Below are positions 15,314 through 23,915 of a stretch of DNA of 56,567 nt, in pieces. Under the pieces are notes generated by a model. The model was not told the DNA's origin, searched no databases, and worked only from the letters and a program-made list of their open reading frames with translations. Numbering within the stretch: position 1 is the first letter of the stretch; each line of letters begins with the position of its first letter. The stretch is from Anaerolineae bacterium. Lineage in GTDB: Bacteria; Chloroflexota; Anaerolineae; Aggregatilineales; Phototrophicaceae. Position numbers and translations under genes: made by a program. Location: NCBI GenBank assembly GCA_022843385.1, contig JALHNT010000045.1, forward strand, positions 1 through 56,567, written 5' to 3'.

Positions 15314-17863
15314 ATGACATTTGATCTGGAGCATATCCGCTCCCGTAATCCGATTGAGGAAGTAATCGCGGAGAAATTCGCGCTGAAGAAATCCGGTTCG
15401 CGCTTCATCGGCGTGGAGCATGACAGCTTGGTGGTGACACCCGTTAACGGGCTGTACTTCTGGAATTCGCAGGGAGAATACGGCGATGTGTTCGACTTCG
15501 CCGGACGGCACCTGCTGAACTTTGGCAGCGGGTGGAACAACCGCGATACCACGCAGTTTATGGAAGTCGTCGAATGGCTGGCGCGGCGGGCTGGCATTAC
15601 CCTTGAGCGTGGGACGGACTTCCGTCAGACCGCAGGATGGGCGGAGCGCCAGCTTGTCCAGCGGTTGCAGGATGCTCTGCTCAACACGCCGCCTGCCCTG
15701 TCTTACGTTACGCAGACGCGGGGCTGGACGATGCAAACCATCCGACTGGCGCGGCTCGGTTTCATGCCATACGACAAGCGTCCGCTGCTGGATGGGTTGA
15801 ATCTGTCGGACACCTGGCGCGGTGTCCTGCATAAGTTTCCAGCGGGGATGCTGGTGTACATTCATCTGGAAAAAGGTAGGTTGATCTACCTGAGTGGGCG
15901 CTCTATCGAAGGCAAGAAACACTACAATCCATCCCGCGACATTATCGGCGAGCGCCAGCCGTATTACAATCACCTGTACACACCAGCCGCCGAACAGGTT
16001 GTCATTGTCGAAGGACAGGCGGATGCCATCACGTTTGGCGAGTGGGGTATCGCGGCGGTGGCGCTGGGCGGAATGCAGGCAGCCGATGAACTGCTGAAGC
16101 AACTGCGTGCCCATTCCCGTCTGTTCGTGGCGCTGGACAACACCGATGATGCCCGCGTCCGCAGTCGGACGATAGCGTTATCGCTGAAGGGCGAGACGTA
16201 TCTGCCGACGCTGCCCGCCGAAGTCAAAGACGCGAATGAATGGCTCAAGTGCGGCGCGACCACTGACGATGCGCTCGCCTTGCTCAATCAGGCGCAGGGC
16301 TGGCTGGCGCTGGAAGTAAAGCGCGTAGGCAGACTGGAGGGGCTGGAACGACGCGATGCGTTACAAGAGGTGTTCAGTCATGCCAGCGGATTAACGGATT
16401 TTGCCCTTGCCGAATTCAAAGAGCATATGGCGCAGATCGGCGTGAAAGGACGACCTTTCAGCGACTTACTCAAAGCCGCCCAGTCTCAAAAAGAATCAGC
16501 AGAAGGAGCAGACAGGCCCGAAGTGTTAAGCGACAGCATCCCGATTTTGTCCCCCGCGCTGGGCTTTCGGCGCGAGGTGGCGCTCGTCACCGTGTCAGTG
16601 GTTGAGCGCACCAAAGGGAACAAGCTGAATACTCAGCCCTACCTGGTCACCAGCACCCGCGAACTGCGCCGTCTGTCCGACGAACAAATCATCACGGTCA
16701 ACGGTCAGGAAGTCGCGCTCAAGGTGATCCCTGAAGGCAGCGAATTCCTGATGCGCTGGCGCTACAGCGACATCCGCCGCTATCTGGACGGCGAGACCGT
16801 GCAGCCCGGCGCGGTGTTCAAGGCTGTGCATGACCTGTTCCGTCAGTATATTGACTTTCGGTCCGACATCGAGAGCCGCATCCTGGCCCTGTGGACGATG
16901 GGCACCTACTTCTACACCATGTTCCCCGCTTACCCTTATCTGGCACTCAACGGACCGAAGAACAGCGGCAAATCGACGGTGCTGCGCGTACTCCAACCGC
17001 TGGCGTTCAACATGATTTCGACCTCCGATCCCACCGGACCGAGCATGTTCCGCTTGATTCATCACACCTCATGCACGGTTGGGATCGACGAAGCCGAACG
17101 CTACCACAATCCGAAAGACCCCGGAATGCAGCAGATCCGCCAGCTCCTCAACAGTGGCTACAAACAGGGGATGCCCGCGATCCGCGTCACCGGCGACGAC
17201 CTGAAGCCGCAGGCATTCGACGTATACTCGCCCAAGATTCTGGCGGCGATTATGGGATTGGAGGACATCCTCGCCAGCCGCTGCATCGCTATCCCCATGC
17301 GGCGCACCACCCAGAAGATGCCGTCGTTCCCGCCGGATTTCGACGGCGCTGCGCTGCGTCACCAGCTTTACACACTGGCATTGACCCACTTCCAGGCGGT
17401 CTACACCAACTACTTCGAGCGTCCCGAATTGCACAAACTCCATAACCGCTCCGGTGAGCTGTGGTCGCCGCTGGTCGCGCTGGCCGCCTTCTTTGAAGAG
17501 CAGGGCAGTGTGGTTGGGCTGCTCGATGCGATCTCCGATGCCGCCGAGTGGGATGAGCAGATCAGCGAGGGCAAGTCACTCAGTGAGCGCGAGGAGGCGG
17601 TCTTGCAGGCACTGGAGACTATGACTCAAGACAAACCAGAATGGGTCAAAGCCTCTGATCTGCGCGACCACGTACGGCAACTGCTGGGTTATTCCCCAGA
17701 GCAAATGGGGCATGCTCAATGGATTGGTCACATCCTCAACCGCTTACAGCTCGTTGATCGCAACCGAAAGAAAGCGTATTCCGGCGGTCAAATGTATGCG
17801 ATTAAGCGTGAGGATATTATTGATATGATACAGCGTTACGATGTGCATATCATTGACAAGTGA
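15314..17863 (+). CDS. Primase-helicase fusion (TOPRIM plus P-loop ATPase)
   Basis: 849 residues from ATG 15314, with GGAGG 8 bases upstream (the 15245 frame start has no support). The N-terminal 75 residues follow the DnaG zinc-finger layout but have lost all the metal ligands (VTPVNGLYFWNSQGEYGDVFDF). The TOPRIM motif IVEGQADAITFGEWG is at about 232-246 and VALDNTDDAR follows. After a connector, an ATPase domain shows Walker A GPKNSGKST (about 547) and Walker B TVGIDEAER (about 585). The C-terminus looks like a winged helix. It probably unwinds and primes element DNA during replication or transfer, complementing the primase at 9802. Confidence 0.8.
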   Translation: MTFDLEHIRSRNPIEEVIAEKFALKKSGSRFIGVEHDSLVVTPVNGLYFWNSQGEYGDVFDFAGRHLLNFGSGWNNRDTTQFMEVVEWLARRAGITLERGTDFRQTAGWAERQLVQRLQDALLNTPPALSYVTQTRGWTMQTIRLARLGFMPYDKRPLLDGLNLSDTWRGVLHKFPAGMLVYIHLEKGRLIYLSGRSIEGKKHYNPSRDIIGERQPYYNHLYTPAAEQVVIVEGQADAITFGEWGIAAVALGGMQAADELLKQLRAHSRLFVALDNTDDARVRSRTIALSLKGETYLPTLPAEVKDANEWLKCGATTDDALALLNQAQGWLALEVKRVGRLEGLERRDALQEVFSHASGLTDFALAEFKEHMAQIGVKGRPFSDLLKAAQSQKESAEGADRPEVLSDSIPILSPALGFRREVALVTVSVVERTKGNKLNTQPYLVTSTRELRRLSDEQIITVNGQEVALKVIPEGSEFLMRWRYSDIRRYLDGETVQPGAVFKAVHDLFRQYIDFRSDIESRILALWTMGTYFYTMFPAYPYLALNGPKNSGKSTVLRVLQPLAFNMISTSDPTGPSMFRLIHHTSCTVGIDEAERYHNPKDPGMQQIRQLLNSGYKQGMPAIRVTGDDLKPQAFDVYSPKILAAIMGLEDILASRCIAIPMRRTTQKMPSFPPDFDGAALRHQLYTLALTHFQAVYTNYFERPELHKLHNRSGELWSPLVALAAFFEEQGSVVGLLDAISDAAEWDEQISEGKSLSEREEAVLQALETMTQDKPEWVKASDLRDHVRQLLGYSPEQMGHAQWIGHILNRLQLVDRNRKKAYSGGQMYAIKREDIIDMIQRYDVHIIDK

Positions 17864-18095
17864 ATTTTCTCCAGCAACTGATAAAACTGATCATACTAGC
17901 CATCGTGTGCCTTAGACAATGTGGTCACTATGGTCAGTTATGGTCAGTTTTCCCGAGAATTTTGACAGACCTGAAAATCGGGGACTTAGATCAATTTGCT
18001 TTAGGCTTTTCCAGAAAAATGGTTATCCCGTTTTGCACCAACGGACGACGCCTGCGTCGTCCCTACGCCGGAACGTTTTATTGTTTGGAACAGCC
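17864..18095. repeat. Intergenic region with 10-bp tandem repeats and REP-like hairpin
   Basis: This is the junction between the mobile-element block and the copper island. Three phased copies of TGGTCAGTTA/T lie at 17922-17950. A perfect hairpin, GGACGACG-CCTG-CGTCGTCC, lies at 18043-18062 and resembles REP-type palindromes. No gene is seen. Confidence 0.55.
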
Positions 18096-19451
18096 TTATC
18101 CCTCAGGGGCATTTGATGCTGCCCTGATCAGCGGTGCTTTGCCGTTGGCGGTGCGCGGTATCGCGTCAACATGCTCGACGTGTATCTTGGGGACGACGGC
18201 CCATTGTTTGGCAAGCGCGCGACTCATATCTTCGATAAGTTTTGCTTCGTCGGTCGTTGAGTTTGAACCGCTTAGAAGCACATGCAAACCGTCATTGTGA
18301 TGAATAATCTGCCAGCCGCTGACAGAAACGGTGTCCATCACCTGGTGGAAGAGGTTGGGATGAATAGTCGCCTGCTTCCCATCAGTGGATGGAAAATGCA
18401 GTGTGTCCTCCTGCCGCCCCTGGATGCCGTCTACCACACGAAAAGGGCGACCACAGGCATCAGCACTATCGGAGAGACGAATACTATCGCCGATTTCGTA
18501 GCGGATGAGCGGCTGCGTGCGGTTGAACAGCACCGTCACCAACACTTTGTCCCCGTAAACGCCTGCCGGCACAGGGCGATTGTGTTCATCCATATTCTCG
18601 ACGATAACGAGATCTTCATAGAGATGCAGCCCCATATGATGCTCACATTCGGCGGCAATCCCAGCGGTTTCCGTCGCGGCATACTGGTTGAACAGACGCT
18701 TGCCCCAGGCCGTTTCGACTAACCGTCGTGTTTCATCAGTCAGCACCTCAGAACTGGTGAACACGACCTGCGGAGTGATGTGAAGACGGTTTTCCAACTG
18801 CTCCACTGCCAGGATGCGCATCATCGAAGCATAGGCGATGAGAACTTCAGGTTGCCAATCACTAAGCTGCTGAACGATGTGTTCAATCGGTTCTGTCGCC
18901 GCCAGACGCAAGGTGGTGGCCCAAGGGCTGCGGAGCGTTTGGCCGACGATATAGGACATATGCCACGGTGTGACCGAGGAAACGATGGCAATCTTGCGAC
19001 GGCGTGTCAGGTTAATGCGAATACCCGCCCATTCGTAACCGCGCGTGAAGGACGCCAGCACCGTTGCCCATTCGTGATCGTTAAACAAGAAAATTCCGGG
19101 GCTGCCTGTGCTGCCAGAAGTGGCATTGACCCAGTACTTTCCGAGATAACGCGCATCTGGTGCTTCTTCGTGTTGTTTACGAATGTCCGCCAGGTGAATC
19201 TTTGGGTCAGTCACCAGTTCATCGAAACTTGCCATCATGACTTGCTTTGTCAGGACAGGCAGTTCAGACAAGGGTCTATCGAACAGCCCTTGGTGAAACT
19301 GCCGATAAAACGGGGAGTGCTTATAGGCAAAAGCCCGCAGAAGGTTAATCTGCTGTTGTTGATAGGCTTCAAGCTGCGGGCGTGTCCAGCGCTCATGAGC
19401 GCACAGCGGGCGCAGTGTGGATAGGAGCCGTAAGACCGTCAAGAGATTCAT
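18096..19451 (-). CDS. PaaK/CapK-like adenylate-forming ligase
   Basis: 451 residues. ATG 19451 follows AGAGGAAG. The nucleotide-binding motif TSGSTGSPG (about 111) and the QYAATETAG motif (about 255) identify the phenylacetate-CoA ligase / coenzyme F390 synthetase (CapK) group of the acyl-adenylate superfamily. A YEIGDSIRL hinge region and the C-terminal subdomain with TANGKAPLI (near the end) follow. It would activate a carboxylate as AMP ester or CoA thioester; the substrate cannot be told. It is the last gene of a minus-strand operon with a hypothetical and a DUF2933 membrane protein, which is unexpected company for such a ligase. Confidence 0.82.
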   Translation of the reverse strand: MNLLTVLRLLSTLRPLCAHERWTRPQLEAYQQQQINLLRAFAYKHSPFYRQFHQGLFDRPLSELPVLTKQVMMASFDELVTDPKIHLADIRKQHEEAPDARYLGKYWVNATSGSTGSPGIFLFNDHEWATVLASFTRGYEWAGIRINLTRRRKIAIVSSVTPWHMSYIVGQTLRSPWATTLRLAATEPIEHIVQQLSDWQPEVLIAYASMMRILAVEQLENRLHITPQVVFTSSEVLTDETRRLVETAWGKRLFNQYAATETAGIAAECEHHMGLHLYEDLVIVENMDEHNRPVPAGVYGDKVLVTVLFNRTQPLIRYEIGDSIRLSDSADACGRPFRVVDGIQGRQEDTLHFPSTDGKQATIHPNLFHQVMDTVSVSGWQIIHHNDGLHVLLSGSNSTTDEAKLIEDMSRALAKQWAVVPKIHVEHVDAIPRTANGKAPLIRAASNAPEG

Positions 19452-19462
19452 GGTGCTTCCTC

Positions 19463-19924
19463 TCAGGGTAAGATGTTGGTGTCGCAGTCGGCAGAGAAAT
19501 TCACCAGTTTCAGGCCATGCTGGTATACCAGACGTAGAACTACTGGGTTTTCTAAGACAGGAATGGCGAAATGCCTGCTATCAAGCAGAACCGAAAAGTA
19601 GTAGAGCCGTACACAACGACGGCTAAAGCAGTGGAAAGTCCGCACAATTACCCGATCTTGAAGCTGCCAACCATCTCGTAGGTGTTGAAGCAAAACCTCG
19701 GCAGATGTGAATGGTTGAGATGTTGGCGACCAGTGTCGGTAATCCTCATCGTATTCAGGCTGAGTCAGGTACTGAGGGAGCGTATCGGTCAAGAACCGAG
19801 GTTTGTCCGACGCCGACAGCCGCGTTTGCCGGCCTGCTCTGGACGAGATTTTGTCTTTCAGCCAGTATGAATTCAATGGATTAGGCGTATTTCGCCGCCA
19901 ATGCTCACTGTTGACAGCCTGCAT
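19463..19924 (-). CDS. Hypothetical protein in operon with CapK-like ligase
   Basis: 153 residues. ATG 19924 follows GAGGAGA. It is soluble, rich in aromatic residues, Arg and Leu, with a central SAEVLLQHLRDGWQLQDRVIV and C-terminal YYFSVLLDSRHFAIPVLENPVV. No motif or family is recognised. It lies 11 bp before the CapK-like gene and 13 bp after the DUF2933 gene, so it is almost certainly co-transcribed. The beta-rich C-terminus suggests a small ligand-binding or accessory protein for the ligase; this is inference only. Confidence 0.65.
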   Translation of the reverse strand: MQAVNSEHWRRNTPNPLNSYWLKDKISSRAGRQTRLSASDKPRFLTDTLPQYLTQPEYDEDYRHWSPTSQPFTSAEVLLQHLRDGWQLQDRVIVRTFHCFSRRCVRLYYFSVLLDSRHFAIPVLENPVVLRLVYQHGLKLVNFSADCDTNILP

Positions 19925-19937
19925 GGCTTTCTCCTCA

Positions 19938-20231
19938 TCACTTTTCGTCTCGACTTGTTACACTGGAATCAAATGCAGCGTGATGCTGCATGGACTGTGT
20001 GTTGTCTTGTTCTCGTCTCGCAGCATGTTCGGCGTGTCCACCATGTCCACTATGCAGGAAGAGGTGTGCGAGTGGGCACAGCAGCAGCAGGAAATAGGGC
20101 AGGACAGCCGAAAGGGACGCTGAGGCCGCGATAATTATCACGAAGAGTGTGGCGGCGGTCAGTCCGAAAATTGTCAGACCAACATGGGATGAGACCCACT
20201 GACCCATTGCTGTGTTCTTCAACATTTCCAT
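19938..20231 (-). CDS. DUF2933-like His-rich small membrane protein
   Basis: 97 residues. ATG 20231 follows CTGGAG by 8 bases. Two membrane segments (about 18-38 and 40-58) are followed by HLFLHSGHGGHAEHAARR, the His-rich tail typical of DUF2933 proteins, which recur in copper and heavy-metal resistance loci of many bacteria. Metal binding at the membrane surface is plausible. It is first in the minus-strand operon, divergent from the multicopper oxidase. Two 7-2-7 operator sites lie in the shared 294-bp promoter region, so both directions may respond to copper. Confidence 0.75.
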   Translation of the reverse strand: MEMLKNTAMGQWVSSHVGLTIFGLTAATLFVIIIAASASLSAVLPYFLLLLCPLAHLFLHSGHGGHAEHAARREQDNTQSMQHHAAFDSSVTSRDEK

Positions 20232-20315
20232 GACTTATGCTCCAGATATTTGATCTCGATTCCAGCATACTGCGCCACATCTCACTTGAAAATCGCTATT
20301 CAGCTTGTGCGTCAG

Positions 20316-20331
20316 TAGGCAAAATGGCGTA
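20316..20331. promoter_or_regulatory. 7-2-7 operator (TAGGCAA-AA-TGGCGTA)
   Basis: This copy matches TACGCCA-N2-TGGCGTA in 12 of 14 arm positions. It lies between the divergent DUF2933 gene and the multicopper oxidase, 85 bases from the former. Confidence 0.6.
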
Positions 20332-20377
20332 TTGCAACTGACAGGCACGATTACTCCCGGCTGAAGTACCGCATACA

Positions 20378-20393
20378 CCCGCCAAATTGCCTA
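20378..20393. promoter_or_regulatory. 7-2-7 operator (CCCGCCA-AA-TTGCCTA)
   Basis: Second copy in the same region, 133 bases before the oxidase start, directly upstream of a CTATAG -10-like element. Its right half is of the TTGCCTA subtype, also seen at 40842 and (as TTGCCTG) at 27984. Confidence 0.6.
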
Positions 20394-20525
20394 CTCTATA
20401 GCGCGTCAAAGAGCGCATGTTTAATTCCTGGCTGGGACATATCCTTGGAGAGAATAAACGTTGTCTTGTGAGTGCGACCACATCGCGCTCCTATTTCGCA
20501 ATCATTTCTCAAAGGAGACTGAACC

Positions 20526-22979
20526 GTGAGAAACGGTAAAACCAACCAACGCGCCCGCCGAACAATGATCCTGCTCGGCATTGCGCTTTTTCTGACTTTA
20601 GGAGTAGGACTTGTTCCAAATTTGTCCTCCGTTTTCGCCCAAGATAGCCAAATTTCGGGGACAGTTTGGGTAGCCAATGAATATGGCAACAGTATCTCCG
20701 TAATTGATACCAGGACGAACGAGGTGATTACGACCCTTACGGGAATTGCCGGCCCGCACAATCTCCAAGTTGCGCCGGACGGCAGAACCGTCTGGGCTGT
20801 CAGTGGGGCGGACTCAATAGCTATAAAGATTGACGCCACATCATATGCTCTGATGGGCACCGTTCCCACCGGCGAACATCCTGCACATATCATCCTGACT
20901 CCCGATGGAAGTACAGCCTATGTGACCAATGGGGGTGATAACACGGTTACTGCTATTGACGCAGAAACAATGGCTGTGGCTGCGACCATCCCTGTTGGTG
21001 CTTCCCCTCATGGGGCACGGCCTAGTCCCGACGGACAATGGATCTATGTCGCTAATGCCAACGACACCACATTGAGCGTCATCGAAACGACCACCAATGC
21101 TCGCGCTGCCGACATCGCAGTAGGCGAACGTCCCGTCCAGGTGGCATTTTCCCCCGATGGCGTTTTTGTCTATGTTTCACTAAATGGGTCTAATTCTCTT
21201 GGGAAAATAGATGTGGCAAGCCGCACACTGGTTGACACAGTAGAGGTCGGAATTGGACCTATACAGGTATTTGTGACGCCTGACAGCCGGTATGTACTTG
21301 TGGCTAATCAAGGAACAGAGAGCAATCCAGGCACGACAGTTTCGATTGTGGACACAGAGACCTTTTCGGTTGTGAACACAGTGGAAACCGGTCGGGGCGC
21401 TCACGGTGTTGTCGTCGAACCGTCAGGAAAATATGCCTACATTACTAACATCTACGACGATAGTGTCAGTGTTCTTGATCTTACAACCCAAGAAGTCATT
21501 GCTTCCCTTCCTGTAGGCGCTGGTCCGAATGGCATTAGCTTTTCTTCAGTACCTGTGGTTGAACCTTCTGCACAGGAGATTGCGCTTGATGTTGCACAAG
21601 CGCCCAGCGGCGACGCAGGACACAATGAACATCACCCGTCGGCAGAAGCCACTCCAACGCCAGTCTCAGCCACACCCGAAGATTCAGGAATGAGTCCAAT
21701 GGACGGGATGGGTTCTGGCGATATGGACATGATGACGATGATGCAGAACATGAGTGCCATGATGGACAGCATGATGAATATGGAGATGTCCGATGACATG
21801 CGCGCCATGATGGAAGTCATGCGGGGCATGATGGACATGATGATGTCCGGCGACATGATGCCCGGCATGGACATGATGACGATGATGCAGAACATGCGCG
21901 GCATGATGGACAGCATGATGAATATGGAGATGTCCGATGACATGCGCGCCATGATGGAAGTCATGCGGGGCATGATGGACATGATGACCGGCGACATGAT
22001 GCCGGGGATGGGCATGATGAGTCCTACTGCCACCCCGGATGCGATGGCGGGCATGGACATGGGCGGCGGCCACGCGATGGAACCCATCAGCAGTGAAGGG
22101 GTGTCTGCGGCGACGGAAAATCTAGGCGGACAACCCCTGGACTATCGTTTGGAAGATGATGTAAAAGTCTTCGATCTGCGCGCCGAACCGGTTCGCTGGA
22201 ACATTCTCGACGGTGTGACTGTGACTGCCTGGACGTATAACGGCACAGTGCCAGGTCCGATGATCCGGGTGACCGAGGGAGATCGCGTCCGCATCAACTT
22301 CACGAACAATCTGCCAGAACCGACCACTATACACTGGCACGGACTAAATGTTCCCAATGCCATGGACGGCGTTCCTGGCGTCACTCAGGAGTCCGTGCAG
22401 CCGGGCGAAACATTCACCTATGAATTTGAGGCGCGGCCTGTCGGCACGTTCATGTACCACTCGCATTTTGACAGCGACGTGCAGGTGAGCGTCGGGCTAT
22501 ATGCGCCGTTTATCATTGACCCTGCCCAACCGGAAACGCCTGCGCCTGATGTCGATGTCACGTTGATGTTTTCGGAATGGCGTGTGGTAGATGGGCTGAC
22601 TTATCCCGCGATGCCCATGGCAGGTTCTGAGCCGAATTATTTCACGATTAACGGCCACGCCTTCCCGGCAACCGAGACTATCACCGTGCAGCGCGGCCAG
22701 CGAGTCCGTTTACGTCTCATCGGCATCGGGCAGTTCGTTCACCCGATGCACTTACACGGAATGCCATTTGAGGTCGTGGCTATCGACGGTTATCCCGTGC
22801 CGGAAAGCGCACGGCAGATGCGCGATACCTTGAGTGTCGCGCCAGGTGAGCGCTACGACATCGAATTTGTCGCAACGGAATTGGGCACCTGGCTGTTCCA
22901 CTGCCACATCTTGCATCACGTCACCAATGATGGTGTCGAGCCGGGCGGTTTGGCGCTGGTCATCAACGTAGTCGAATAG
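20526..22979 (+). CDS. Multicopper oxidase fused to N-terminal beta-propeller with Met-rich linker
   Basis: 817 residues from GTG 20526, with AAAGGAG 8 bases upstream. A signal peptide of about 39 residues ends SVFA-QD. Residues about 44-350 are YVTN-type beta-propeller blades (VWVANEYGNSISVID, AYVTNGGDNTVTAID, YVANANDTTLSVIE). Residues about 385-520 are a Met/Asp-rich linker with two near-identical 48-residue repeats. The oxidase domain (about 535-817) has the copper ligand sets HWHG, HSH, HPMHLHG and HCHILHH, with two cupredoxin domains visible. It is exported and likely oxidises Cu(I), with the Met-rich segment gathering copper, as in CueO-type enzymes. Confidence 0.9.
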   Translation: MRNGKTNQRARRTMILLGIALFLTLGVGLVPNLSSVFAQDSQISGTVWVANEYGNSISVIDTRTNEVITTLTGIAGPHNLQVAPDGRTVWAVSGADSIAIKIDATSYALMGTVPTGEHPAHIILTPDGSTAYVTNGGDNTVTAIDAETMAVAATIPVGASPHGARPSPDGQWIYVANANDTTLSVIETTTNARAADIAVGERPVQVAFSPDGVFVYVSLNGSNSLGKIDVASRTLVDTVEVGIGPIQVFVTPDSRYVLVANQGTESNPGTTVSIVDTETFSVVNTVETGRGAHGVVVEPSGKYAYITNIYDDSVSVLDLTTQEVIASLPVGAGPNGISFSSVPVVEPSAQEIALDVAQAPSGDAGHNEHHPSAEATPTPVSATPEDSGMSPMDGMGSGDMDMMTMMQNMSAMMDSMMNMEMSDDMRAMMEVMRGMMDMMMSGDMMPGMDMMTMMQNMRGMMDSMMNMEMSDDMRAMMEVMRGMMDMMTGDMMPGMGMMSPTATPDAMAGMDMGGGHAMEPISSEGVSAATENLGGQPLDYRLEDDVKVFDLRAEPVRWNILDGVTVTAWTYNGTVPGPMIRVTEGDRVRINFTNNLPEPTTIHWHGLNVPNAMDGVPGVTQESVQPGETFTYEFEARPVGTFMYHSHFDSDVQVSVGLYAPFIIDPAQPETPAPDVDVTLMFSEWRVVDGLTYPAMPMAGSEPNYFTINGHAFPATETITVQRGQRVRLRLIGIGQFVHPMHLHGMPFEVVAIDGYPVPESARQMRDTLSVAPGERYDIEFVATELGTWLFHCHILHHVTNDGVEPGGLALVINVVE
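21723..22007 (+). repeat. 144-bp in-frame tandem duplication encoding Met-rich copper-binding segment
   Basis: Unit 1 starts at 21723 and unit 2 at 21867, both beginning ATGGACATGATGACGATG. Unit 2 is three bases shorter near its end. The copies differ at only a few positions, which points to a recent duplication within the multicopper oxidase gene. Confidence 0.85.
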
Positions 22980-22988
22980 TGAGCTTTC

Positions 22989-23018
22989 GGAGTACAGGCC
23001 GATGGGTGTCTGTACTCC
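22989..23018 (+). terminator. Intercistronic hairpin after multicopper oxidase
   Basis: GGAGTACAG and CTGTACTCC form a perfect 9-bp stem around a 12-base loop, 10 bases after the oxidase stop. There is no U-tract, so it may be an RNA-stability or partial-termination element setting the ratio of the oxidase to the following gene. Confidence 0.45.
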
Positions 23019-23042
23019 GCTACACCACATAGGAGAATTTCG

Positions 23043-23606
23043 ATGTACAAGAAACTGTTCGCTTTAATTGCTATTTTCAACCTTATCCTGGTCGGCGTGC
23101 TGGTCTCCCGCGCGCAAGAGGACACACCCGAACCGGGGGGCGGGATGGACATGGAGATGGATACGGGCTATTCCGTTGACGATCTCGCGCCGCTGGCGTT
23201 GGCTTACTACGAGGGCGGGGAAGTGTATTTCATCCACCCGGAGGCCTCTGACGAAGGTGTCGCCCAAGTTTTGACCGATATGATGGGCACCGATGTGATC
23301 ACTGTCCCCAGTCTGGCGGAAATACCGGAAGAGCTGCTGGGCAATGTGTACGTGTTCACCAACGGGATTGAAGCGATGGGGCCGCTCGGCTATCAGCCCG
23401 ATGTGTTTGACAGTGTGCCGGGCGATGAAACCTACACACCCCTGCGCGCCATCCATCTCGTGACCTGGCAGGAAAACGTTGAAGCGCGTGAACTGACCAG
23501 CGTGGACGAAATCCTGGCCGCTGAAGAAGCGGGCGAAGTGGTCATCGAACAGCCCGGGGTCGTCGTCAACATGCCGATCTTGGTCTGGCCGGACGGCGAA
23601 CGCTAG
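23043..23606 (+). CDS. Exported acidic protein of copper locus, family not recognised
   Basis: 187 residues. ATG 23043 follows TAGGAG. The N-terminal signal or anchor (about 5-24; LFALIAIFNLILVGVLV) is followed by a Met/Gly/Asp stretch (GGGMDMEMDTG) that could bind copper. The domain includes YYEGGEVYFIHPEASD, VYVFTNGIE and GYQPDVFDSVPGDE, and ends with VVVNMPILVWPDGE. I do not recall a function for this family. It follows the multicopper oxidase in the same direction and probably belongs to the same transcript. A periplasmic copper-handling role is inferred from its context and the Met-rich stretch. Confidence 0.7.
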   Translation: MYKKLFALIAIFNLILVGVLVSRAQEDTPEPGGGMDMEMDTGYSVDDLAPLALAYYEGGEVYFIHPEASDEGVAQVLTDMMGTDVITVPSLAEIPEELLGNVYVFTNGIEAMGPLGYQPDVFDSVPGDETYTPLRAIHLVTWQENVEARELTSVDEILAAEEAGEVVIEQPGVVVNMPILVWPDGER

Positions 23607-23674
23607 TTCTGACAACAAGTGAGCACAGGGGAAGGGGGATTCCTCTTCCTCTGCATGTAGAAAGGCACAGTGCG

Positions 23675-23881
23675 ATGATGGGCGGAATGGGTGTAATCAT
23701 GTTGGTGGGGCTGTTCGCGGCGGTGGTTTTGCTGCGCTGGCTGTTCTCATCGCAGCGTTGGTCTGAGGCTCGCCCAAAGCAAAAGAACGACGACTTGCTG
23801 TCGCCTGACGAGTCCTATGAACTGGATGACGACGGTGAAATCCTGGACTTCGCCGAAGAGAAAGCTAAACGAAGCCACTGA
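23675..23881 (+). CDS. Small membrane protein of copper locus
   Basis: 68 residues. ATG 23675 follows AAAGG. One membrane helix (about 5-25; GVIMLVGLFAAVVLLRWLF) is followed by a highly acidic cytoplasmic tail (DDLLSPDESYELDDDGEILDF). No catalytic motif is visible. It is third after the oxidase and the exported acidic protein and ends 25 bp before a convergent histidine kinase, with a bidirectional hairpin between. It may be a membrane anchor or a metal-buffering peptide; no function can be assigned. Confidence 0.6.
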   Translation: MMGGMGVIMLVGLFAAVVLLRWLFSSQRWSEARPKQKNDDLLSPDESYELDDDGEILDFAEEKAKRSH

Positions 23882-23898
23882 CAGCAGCAGTTCGGCGA

Positions 23899-23915
23899 CA
23901 AAACGCTACGTTTTG
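23899..23915. terminator. Bidirectional hairpin between convergent genes
   Basis: CAAAACG-CTA-CGTTTTG forms a 7-bp stem with 3-base loop at the convergent junction of the small membrane protein and the kinase. It overlaps the kinase stop codon (23906-23908). The T-run is within the stem, so termination is only plausible. Confidence 0.4.

Noticed and set aside
21684..22087. Long minus-strand His- or Met/Ile-rich open frames opposite the multicopper oxidase
   Set aside because: They mirror the Met-rich ATG repeats on the coding strand and have no start signals.
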